NCBI GenBank assembly: GCA_900321265.1
Contig: ONVJ01000220.1
Coordinates: 1 to 7,526, forward strand
Direction of reading: 5' to 3'
DNA length: 7,526 nucleotides
Source of the DNA: an uncultured Eubacteriales bacterium
GTDB taxonomy: Bacteria > Bacillota > Clostridia > Oscillospirales > CAG-272
The notes beneath the pieces were generated by a model, which saw only the letters and a list, made by a program, of their open reading frames with translations, ran no database searches and was not told the DNA's origin. A program made the position numbers and the translations under genes. Shown one piece after another: positions 1 to 5,640 of the stretch (the stretch's first letter is position 1; every line of letters starts with the position of its first letter).

Positions 1-912
1 CTGCCTGCGACGCGCGCACGCGTGCTCGCCGCCGCGGGCGGCGAGAGGCCGCGGCCGCGGCGGAGCTCGGCCGCGGCGAGGGGCGGCGGCACGGCCATGA
101 TCGTCGCCGCAAAGCTCGGGAACCCGATAACACTGGGGTTCATCGACGGCCTCAGGGAGGCCCTGGCCGCCGCCGGCGTGCGCGCCGTGATAACGCTGAC
201 CGACTACGGATCGGCCGCCGAGACCGACGCCGTCGCCTACGCCTCGCGCAACGGCTGCGAGGGCATATTCCTGCTAAACGCGATCGAGACCCCCGGTCTG
301 ATCGCGGCGCTGAAGGAGTCGCCCTGCTCTGTCGTGCTGATAAACAGATACCTCAAGGAGTTCGAGACCGACGTCGTGATGATCGACAACTACCGCTGCG
401 GATACCTCGCGGCAGAGTACCTGATCTCAAGGCACCACAGGCGGGTCGGCCACCTCGCCGGCCCCGACACATCGGTCACCTGCCGCGACCGCACCCGCGG
501 CTTCGCCGACGCCGTCGCCGCAGCCGGCATCGGGGATCCCTTTATCTTCTACGGCGACCGCACCTGGGAGGCCGGCGCCGCCTGCGCGGCGAAGATACTC
601 TCGCTCCCCGCCGGGGAAAGGCCGACGGCGGTCTTTTCGACGACCGGCCTCATGGCCGCAGGCCTTGTCAGCTCCCTCCGCCGCGAGGGCCTCAGGATCC
701 CCGGAGACCTCAGCGTCATCATAACCGACGACTACAGCAAGGACTATATGCCCTACCCGATCGATTTCACCTGCTACGGCCGCGATCCGAAGCTCATGGG
801 CCGGACCGCCGCCGAGCTCTTCTTCTCGCGTGCCTCCGATCCCTCCCTGCCCCCGCGCAGGATCGTCCTGCCGCCGGTACTTACCGAGTACAGCAGCGTG
901 CTCACGCCGTGA
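1..912 (+). CDS. LacI-family transcriptional regulator, 5' partial
   Basis: This is the C-terminal 303 residues of a LacI/GalR-type DNA-binding regulator. The frame is open to base 1, so the true start lies upstream. A GTG at 22 is in frame but is unlikely to be the start, because the residues before and after it (TRARVLAAA, residues 4-12) look like the third helix of a LacI helix-turn-helix domain. The first two helices, roughly 30 residues, are therefore missing from the window. The hinge region (about residues 13-32) is rich in Arg, Pro and Ala and only loosely matches the usual GYxPNxxAR pattern. From about residue 33 a periplasmic-binding-protein-like sensor domain follows (MIVAAKLGNPITLGFIDGL), with the typical RRVGHLAG, RTRGFADAV and LMGRTAAELF segments. 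The effector is unknown; the sequence does not show a ligand class. The gene ends 60 bases before the pyr promoter, and that promoter makes co-transcription with pyr unnecessary. Family assignment is confident; any role in pyrimidine control is speculation. Confidence 0.85.
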   Translation: MPATRARVLAAAGGERPRPRRSSAAARGGGTAMIVAAKLGNPITLGFIDGLREALAAAGVRAVITLTDYGSAAETDAVAYASRNGCEGIFLLNAIETPGLIAALKESPCSVVLINRYLKEFETDVVMIDNYRCGYLAAEYLISRHHRRVGHLAGPDTSVTCRDRTRGFADAVAAAGIGDPFIFYGDRTWEAGAACAAKILSLPAGERPTAVFSTTGLMAAGLVSSLRREGLRIPGDLSVIITDDYSKDYMPYPIDFTCYGRDPKLMGRTAAELFFSRASDPSLPPRRIVLPPVLTEYSSVLTP

Positions 913-972
913 CCGCCTCCGGAAGACCTTGCGTTTTTCCCTTTTTCCCTTCCCCGCAAAAACGAAATTATA

Positions 973-1001
973 TTGACAGTCACGATATTATATGATATAA
1001 T
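973..1001 (+). promoter_or_regulatory. Consensus sigma-70/sigma-A promoter of the pyr operon
   Basis: A perfect -35 box TTGACA (973-978) and a perfect -10 box TATAAT (996-1001) are separated by exactly 17 bases. TG at 993-994 also forms an extended -10 element. The box lies in a short AT-rich island inside otherwise GC-rich DNA. Transcription would start near 1008, giving a leader of about 200 nt before pyrC. A promoter this close to consensus should be intrinsically very strong, so downstream attenuation or a repressor would be expected to set output. Confidence 0.92.
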
Positions 1002-1002
1002 A
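986..1002. repeat. Perfect 17-bp palindrome over the -10 box (possible operator)
   Basis: TATTATAT, a central G at 994, then ATATAATA: two 8-base arms that are exact reverse complements. The right arm contains the whole -10 hexamer. A protein dimer bound here would occlude RNA polymerase, so it may be an operator. The arms are pure A/T, so symmetry by chance is more likely than for mixed sequence. They also lack the central CG common in LacI-family operators. Confidence 0.4.
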
Positions 1003-1016
1003 GCATCATCTTGGAC

Positions 1017-1114
1017 GGGGCGGATGACCGGCCGGGAACAATACCCCCATACGTTTCATGATGCTGACACGTCGGCATCCTCTTTCCGTATGACTTCAGT
1101 TCCGGTCTCGCCTT
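1017..1114 (+). promoter_or_regulatory. Putative antiterminator fold of the pyr leader RNA
   Basis: Bases 1017-1031 can pair with 1102-1114: GACCGG (1026-1031) with CCGGTC (1102-1107), then after single-base bulges AG with TC, and CGGGG (1021-1017) with GCCTT including two G-U pairs, 13 pairs in all. An alternative register pairs CCGGGAAC (1032-1039, one bulged G) with GTTCCGG (1099-1105). Inside this arm CATACG (1048-1053) pairs perfectly with CGTATG (1087-1092). At the tip an 8-bp hairpin (1060-1067 with 1072-1079, loop CACG, one G-U) closes the fold. The 3' strand of the outer helix uses 1106-1113, the 5' arm of the downstream terminator, so the two structures exclude each other. The pairing is seen in the sequence; the switching role is inferred. 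No match to the Bacillus PyrR-binding loop consensus was found. Confidence 0.6.
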
Positions 1115-1143
1115 TTCCGCAGGTGAGATTTTTTCATAGATGA
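1024..1143 (+). CDS. Possible 39-residue leader peptide spanning the attenuator
   Basis: An ATG at 1024, about 16 nt after the predicted transcription start, opens a 39-codon frame ending in TGA at 1141-1143. It runs straight through the antiterminator arms, the terminator hairpin and its U-tract, with Phe-Phe encoded by the T-run. This layout resembles the enterobacterial pyrBI leader peptide, where coupling of the ribosome to RNA polymerase senses UTP. Its stop overlaps an ATG at 1140 (ATGA) that is in frame with pyrC. Against it, the only Shine-Dalgarno-like sequence is a GGGG at 1017-1020, close to the start codon. A 39-codon open frame can also arise by chance, and the peptide resembles nothing I recognise. 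Confidence 0.3.
   Translation: MTGREQYPHTFHDADTSASSFRMTSVPVSPFPQVRFFHR
1106..1134 (+). terminator. Intrinsic terminator in the pyr leader (attenuator)
   Basis: TCTCGCCT (1106-1113) pairs with AGGTGAGA (1121-1128) in an 8-bp stem with one G-U pair and a 7-base loop. It is followed at once by six T residues (1129-1134). This is the classic Rho-independent layout. It sits about 70 bases upstream of the pyrC start and about 100 bases downstream of a strong promoter, so it is read as an attenuator of the pyr operon and not as the end of the upstream regulator gene, which lies before the promoter. Its 5' arm is also claimed by the antiterminator pairing. Confidence 0.8.
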
Positions 1144-1190
1144 CGACTCTCCTGCGGTCCCATATCGGGTGTTTCCGGAGATTTTTCGAA

Positions 1191-1199
1191 AAGGAGGGA
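1191..1199 (+). promoter_or_regulatory. Strong ribosome-binding site deciding the pyrC start
   Basis: AAGGAGGGA, a near-perfect Shine-Dalgarno sequence. Its GGAGG core (1193-1197) lies 8 bases before the ATG at 1206. It supports 1206 over the in-frame ATG at 1140, which has no well-spaced ribosome-binding site, and over the ATG at 1236. Confidence 0.88.
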
Positions 1200-1205
1200 A
1201 GAGAT

Positions 1206-2372
1206 ATGTCTGCCAGCAGCGCTTTTCTTTCCGATATGTCAAAATATACCCTTCTTCCCGGCTTTTGCGACGTGCATGTGCATTTTCGCGAGCCGGGCTT
1301 TTCTTATAAAGAGACTGTCGCGTCAGGCTCTGCCGCCGCAGCGCGCGGCGGCTACACCGCCGTCTGCACCATGCCGAATCTCGATCCCGTCCCCGACTCC
1401 CCCGAACATCTGAAGGAACAGCTAGACATCATTGACCGCGACTCCGCGGTAAACATATACCCCTACGCCTCGATCACGATCGGCGAAAAGGGAGAGACGC
1501 TCACGCCGATGACGGCGATCTGCGAGAAATACGGAGGCAGGATCGCCGGCTTTTCGGACGACGGCAGGGGTGTCATGTCGGAGGCTCTCATGCGCGAGGC
1601 GATGCGGACCGCCGCCTCCCTCGGGAAGATCATCGCCGCGCACTGCGAGGACGTCTCCCTTATCCCCCGCGGCGGCTGCATACACGACGGCCGCTACGCT
1701 GCTGAACACGGCCTCCCCGGCATCCCGTCGGAGAGCGAATGGAGGCAGATCGCTCGCGACCTCGATCTTGCCGCGGCGACCGGCTGCCGCTATCACGTCT
1801 GCCACGTCTCCTGCCGCGAGAGCGTCTCGCTCATACGCGAAGCCAAAAGGAGCGGCGTCGACGTCAGCTGCGAGACCGCGCCCCACTATCTTGTCTTTGA
1901 CGAGACAGACCTCCGCGACGAGGGCCGCTTCAGGATGAATCCGCCCCTGCGCTCCCCCGCCGACCGCGAGGCTCTCCTCGCCGGCGTCGCCGACGGGACG
2001 GTCGACATGATCGCCACCGACCACGCCCCCCACTCTGAAGCCGAAAAATCCGGCGGACTCGCAAGCTCTGCCTTCGGGATCGTCGGTCTCGAGACCGCCT
2101 TCCCCGCCCTCTACACCAGGCTGGTCCTGACCGGCCTCCTGACCCTTGAAAAACTAACTGACCTTCTCTGCCGGAATCCGAGAAAGCGCTTCGGCCTGCC
2201 CGGACACGACGGCTGGTCGGCATGGGACCTCGACCGGGAGTTCACAGTCGATCCCGCGGACTTCCTCTCGAAGGGCAGATCGACGCCCTTTTCCGGCATA
2301 AAACTCCGCGGAGTCTGCATGCTCACGGTCTGCGGCGGCAAAACGGTATACAGATACACAGATAAAGACTGA
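1206..2372 (+). CDS. pyrC: Dihydroorotase (type I), N-terminally short form
   Basis: Zinc amidohydrolase that cyclises carbamoyl aspartate to dihydroorotate, the third step of UMP synthesis, in the cytoplasm. The product has 388 residues. Metal-binding signatures are all present: DVHVHFREPG with H24 and H26, FSDDG (D118/D119, the Asp that bridges the metals in Bacillus-type enzymes in place of carboxylated Lys), AHCED (H146), HVCHVS (H200) and ATDHAPH (D272). MNPPLRSPADREALL and the C-terminal FLSKGRSTPFSGIKL segment are also typical. The HxH pair lies about 35 residues closer to the N terminus than in Bacillus subtilis PyrC, so most of the first strands of the composite beta domain are absent. 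The 22 residues encoded between 1140 and 1205 do not resemble that missing part. First gene of the operon; its start is fixed by the strong ribosome-binding site at 1191. From memory, short forms of this kind occur in other clostridia, so this is probably a lineage variant and not damage. Confidence 0.95.
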   Translation: MSASSAFLSDMSKYTLLPGFCDVHVHFREPGFSYKETVASGSAAAARGGYTAVCTMPNLDPVPDSPEHLKEQLDIIDRDSAVNIYPYASITIGEKGETLTPMTAICEKYGGRIAGFSDDGRGVMSEALMREAMRTAASLGKIIAAHCEDVSLIPRGGCIHDGRYAAEHGLPGIPSESEWRQIARDLDLAAATGCRYHVCHVSCRESVSLIREAKRSGVDVSCETAPHYLVFDETDLRDEGRFRMNPPLRSPADREALLAGVADGTVDMIATDHAPHSEAEKSGGLASSAFGIVGLETAFPALYTRLVLTGLLTLEKLTDLLCRNPRKRFGLPGHDGWSAWDLDREFTVDPADFLSKGRSTPFSGIKLRGVCMLTVCGGKTVYRYTDKD

Positions 2373-2378
2373 ACCCTC

Positions 2379-2395
2379 TCCGCCTCGCGGGCGGA
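2379..2395 (+). other. Hairpin 1 in the pyrC-carB gap
   Basis: TCCGCC (2379-2384) and GGCGGA (2390-2395) form a perfect 6-bp GC-rich stem with a 5-base loop, beginning 7 bases after the pyrC stop. No T-run follows, so it is not an intrinsic terminator. It could protect or help process the polycistronic mRNA; that role is inferred. Confidence 0.5.
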
Positions 2396-2407
2396 CACAG
2401 CAGAATC

Positions 2408-2428
2408 ACCTCCGGCAGACGCGGAGGT
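2408..2428 (+). other. Hairpin 2 in the pyrC-carB gap, upstream of the carB ribosome-binding site
   Basis: ACCTCCG (2408-2414) and CGGAGGT (2422-2428) form a perfect 7-bp stem with a 7-base loop. Its 3' arm holds a GGAGG that resembles a Shine-Dalgarno sequence but lies too far from carB to serve it. The functional AAGGAG (2433-2438) begins only 4 bases after the stem. No T-run follows, so it is unlikely to terminate transcription. It may affect mRNA stability or ribosome access to carB. Confidence 0.5.
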
Positions 2429-2445
2429 CCATAAGGAGAAAAACC

Positions 2446-5400
2446 ATGGCAAAACGGACCGACATCAAAAAAGTCCTCATAATCGGATCGGGACCGATCG
2501 TGATCGGACAGGCGGCGGAATTCGACTACGCCGGAACGCAGGCCTGCCTCGCCCTCAAGGAGGAGGGCTACACCGTCATCCTCTGCAACTCGAACCCCGC
2601 GACGATCATGACCGACCCCCAGATCGCCGACAAGGTCTATATGGAGCCGCTCACCCTCGAGTATATCGCCAAGATCCTGCGCTACGAGCGCCCCGACGCC
2701 ATCGTCCCCGGCATCGGAGGACAGACCGGCCTCAATCTCGCGATGCAACTCGAGCGGAAGGGCATCCTTGAGGAATGCGGCGTCGAGCTGCTCGGCACCC
2801 CGGCGTCCAGCATCGAGCGCGCCGAGGACCGCGAGCTCTTCAAGGAGATGTGCATCGGGATCGGCGAGCCCGTCATCCCGTCGAAGATAACATACAACCT
2901 CGAGGAGGCAAAGGCTGCCGCCCTCGAGATCGGCTACCCCGTCGTCCTGCGTCCCGCATTCACTCTGGGCGGCACCGGCGGCGGATTCGCCTACAGCGAG
3001 GCCGAACTCATCGACATCGGCCGCAACGCCTTCAACCTCTCCCCCGTCCACGAGGTGCTGGTCGAAAAGAGCGTCAGAGGCTACAAGGAGATCGAGTTCG
3101 AGGTCATGCGCGACAGCACCGACCGCGCGATCACCATCTGCGGCATGGAGAACGTCGACCCGGTCGGCGTCCACACCGGCGACTCTGTCGTCGTCGCCCC
3201 CATCCTCTCGCTGAACGATCACGACCTGAAGATGCTGAACGACAGCGCACTGAAGATCATCCGCGAGCTGAAGATCGAGGGCGGCTGCAACGTGCAGTTC
3301 GCGCTCAATCCCGACAGCAGCGAGTATTTCCTTATAGAAGTCAACCCCCGCGTCTCGCGTTCGTCGGCGCTCGCGTCGAAGGCGAGCGGCTACCCGATCG
3401 CCCGCGTCACGGCGAAGATCGCCCTGGGAATGACGCTAGACGAGATCCCGGTCGCCGGCGGCCTCGCCTCGACCGAGCCCTCCCTCGACTATGTCGTCGC
3501 CAAATTCCCCCGCTTCCCCTTCGACAAGTTCGCCGAGGCCCCCAACGACCTCGGCACCCAGATGAAGGCGACCGGAGAGGTCATGGGCATCGGATCGACC
3601 CTCGAGGAGTGCATGCTGAAATCCGTCCGCTCGCTTGAGATCGGCGTCTGCCACTTCGCAATGAAGAAGTTCGACGGCTGGACGAAGGAGCGTCTTGAGG
3701 CGTACATAAAGGAATTCCACGACGATACGATCTACGCGATATTCGAGTATTTCTGGCTGGGCGGCACAGTCGAGGCCGTCCACGAGATGACGAAGATCAC
3801 CGTCCTCTTCCTCGAGAGCTTCATGCGCATCATCGAGATGGAAAAGAAGCTGGCGGCGTCGCCGGGCGATCTCGCCCTCCTGCTCGAGGCCAAAAGGATG
3901 GGCTTTTGCGACAAATACGTCGCGAAGCTCTGGAAGACCGACGAGCTGTCTGTATACAGGACTCGGAAAGAGAACGGGATCACGCCCGCCTTCAGGATGG
4001 TGGACACCCTCCACACCGGAGTCTACATCCCCTACCTCTACTCCTCCTACAGCGGAAAGAACGACAGCAGACTGTCGGACAAGAAGAAGATCGTCGTCCT
4101 CGGCGCCGGCCCGATCAGGATCGGCCAGGGAGTCGAATTCGACTATTCGACGGTGCACGCCGTCCAGACGATCAGAAAAAACGGCTATGAGGCGATCATA
4201 ATCAACAACAACCCCGAGACGGTCTCGACCGACTACACCACCTCCGACAAGCTCTACTTCGAGCCGCTGACGCCCGAGGACGTCATGGCCATCGTCGATT
4301 TCGAGCAGCCGGTCGGCGTCATCGCGACGCTCGGCGGCCAGACGGCGATCAACCTCGCCGAGCCTCTCGCCGCCCGTGGAGTGAAGATAATCGGTACCGA
4401 CGTCGACGCCATCGACCGCGCCGAGAACCGCGATCTCTTCGAAAAGCTGCTTGAAAAGCTGAACATCCCGCAGCCGAAGGGCCGCGCGGTGACGAAGATC
4501 GAGGACGGCGTAAAGGCGGCGGCCGAGATCGGCTACCCCGTCCTTGTCCGGCCCTCCTTCGTCCTCGGCGGACGCGCGATGCAGATCGTCGGCAATGAGA
4601 AGGAACTCCGGCACTACCTCGAGAACGCCGTTAAGATCGACGAGGACAAGCCGGTGCTCGTCGACAAATACATCCTCGGCAAGGAGGTAGAGGTCGACGC
4701 CGTCTGCGACGGCTGCGACGTCTTCGTCCCCGGGATCATGGAGCTCGTCGAGCGGACCGGCGTCCACTCGGGCGACTCGATATCCGTCTATCCTCCCTTC
4801 TCGATCTCCGACCGCGTCAAGGGCATCATCCTCAGCTACGCGAAAAAGCTCGGACTCGGGATAGGCATCAGAGGCGTCTACAACATACAGTTCATCGTCG
4901 ATCCCGACGAAAACGTCTACATAATCGAGGTCAACCCCCGCTCATCCCGCACCGTTCCCTTCCTGTCCAAATCGACCGGCTACAACCTCGCCGACATCGC
5001 GACCGAGGTCATCCTCGGCCGGACGCTGAGAGAGCAGGGGATCTTCACGATCTATCCCGACGAAAAGAAGCGCTTCTACGTCAAGGTCCCCGTCTTCTCC
5101 TTCAACAAGATCAAGGGCCTCGACGCCTACCTCTCGCCCGAGATGAAGTCGACAGGCGAGGCGATCGGCTACGACAAGACGCTGCCCCGCGCGATGTACA
5201 AGGGACTGCAGGCGTCGGGCATGCGGATCCGCAACTACGGGACCGTCTTCGTGACGCTCGCCGACGAGGACAAGGAGGAGGCTCTGCCTCTCGTCCGCCG
5301 CTTCTACAACCTCGGCTTCAACATCCAGGCGACGATCGGCACCGCCGATTTCCTCCGCGGACAGGGGATCCGCACTCACGTACTCGGAAAGATCTCGGAA

Positions 5401-5619
5401 GGCAGCAGCGACATCCTCGACGGCATCCGCGAGGGCAGGATCCACTACGTAGTCAACACCCGCGCCATCCTCTCGGGCATCCATTACGACGACGGCGAGC
5501 AGATCAGGCGCTGCGCGACCGAGAACAACGTCACCCTCTTCACCTCCCTCGACACCGTCAGGGTATTCCTGGACGTGCTGGAGGAGATAACCCTCACGAT
5601 CTCGACGATCGATTCCTGA
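2446..5619 (+). CDS. carB: Carbamoyl-phosphate synthase large subunit
   Basis: Makes carbamoyl phosphate from bicarbonate, ammonia (normally channelled from the glutaminase CarA) and two ATP. The product has 1057 residues, slightly shorter than the roughly 1070 of E. coli and Bacillus. Domain order is standard. The carboxyphosphate ATP-grasp half (about 1-400) has GSGPIVIGQAAEFDYAG, R169, the glycine loop GGTGGG, E215 and EVNPR at 298-302. The oligomerisation region is about 400-545. The carbamoyl-phosphate ATP-grasp half (about 546-925) has GAGPIRIGQGVEFDYS, R702, GGRAM and EVNPR at 828-832. A C-terminal MGS-like allosteric domain starts near 930. K943, T963, T966 and K982 match E. coli K954, T974, T977 and K993, so nucleotide (UMP) control is probably kept, although the loop after N1004-T1005 differs. 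AAGGAG lies 7 bases before the ATG. Unusually, no carA precedes it. Confidence 0.98.
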   Translation: MAKRTDIKKVLIIGSGPIVIGQAAEFDYAGTQACLALKEEGYTVILCNSNPATIMTDPQIADKVYMEPLTLEYIAKILRYERPDAIVPGIGGQTGLNLAMQLERKGILEECGVELLGTPASSIERAEDRELFKEMCIGIGEPVIPSKITYNLEEAKAAALEIGYPVVLRPAFTLGGTGGGFAYSEAELIDIGRNAFNLSPVHEVLVEKSVRGYKEIEFEVMRDSTDRAITICGMENVDPVGVHTGDSVVVAPILSLNDHDLKMLNDSALKIIRELKIEGGCNVQFALNPDSSEYFLIEVNPRVSRSSALASKASGYPIARVTAKIALGMTLDEIPVAGGLASTEPSLDYVVAKFPRFPFDKFAEAPNDLGTQMKATGEVMGIGSTLEECMLKSVRSLEIGVCHFAMKKFDGWTKERLEAYIKEFHDDTIYAIFEYFWLGGTVEAVHEMTKITVLFLESFMRIIEMEKKLAASPGDLALLLEAKRMGFCDKYVAKLWKTDELSVYRTRKENGITPAFRMVDTLHTGVYIPYLYSSYSGKNDSRLSDKKKIVVLGAGPIRIGQGVEFDYSTVHAVQTIRKNGYEAIIINNNPETVSTDYTTSDKLYFEPLTPEDVMAIVDFEQPVGVIATLGGQTAINLAEPLAARGVKIIGTDVDAIDRAENRDLFEKLLEKLNIPQPKGRAVTKIEDGVKAAAEIGYPVLVRPSFVLGGRAMQIVGNEKELRHYLENAVKIDEDKPVLVDKYILGKEVEVDAVCDGCDVFVPGIMELVERTGVHSGDSISVYPPFSISDRVKGIILSYAKKLGLGIGIRGVYNIQFIVDPDENVYIIEVNPRSSRTVPFLSKSTGYNLADIATEVILGRTLREQGIFTIYPDEKKRFYVKVPVFSFNKIKGLDAYLSPEMKSTGEAIGYDKTLPRAMYKGLQASGMRIRNYGTVFVTLADEDKEEALPLVRRFYNLGFNIQATIGTADFLRGQGIRTHVLGKISEGSSDILDGIREGRIHYVVNTRAILSGIHYDDGEQIRRCATENNVTLFTSLDTVRVFLDVLEEITLTISTIDS

Positions 5620-5640
5620 TCCCGTGGAAAGGAAAACCGC

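Noticed and set aside
22..24. GTG as start codon of the LacI-type regulator
   Set aside because: The frame is open to base 1 and the residues before the GTG continue a LacI helix-turn-helix helix, so the gene is better treated as truncated by the window edge.
932..964. CGTTTTT (932-938) pairing with AAAAACG (958-964) around a pyrimidine tract as a terminator for the regulator gene
   Set aside because: The stem is mostly A-T with a 19-base loop and no T-run after it, so it does not look like a functional intrinsic terminator. How transcription of the regulator ends is not clear from the sequence.
1017..1048. PyrR-binding anti-antiterminator hairpin at the 5' end of the leader
   Set aside because: GGGG (1017-1020) can pair with CCCC (1045-1048), but the conserved PyrR loop pattern with GA followed by GG is not found, so I do not call a PyrR site.
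1058..1093. Short 11-codon frame starting at ATG 1058 in the leader
   Set aside because: It has no ribosome-binding site, and its start lies in a region predicted to be paired or at the base of a hairpin. The longer frame from 1024 is the better leader-peptide candidate.
3436..4767. Long open frame on the minus strand (443 codons) inside carB, and similar antisense frames at 2323-3222, 1422-2033 and 6643-7512
   Set aside because: They lie opposite well-supported genes with strong third-position C/G bias, which removes stop codons from the opposite strand. Their translations are low-complexity Asp/Val/Arg-rich sequence with no recognisable motif.
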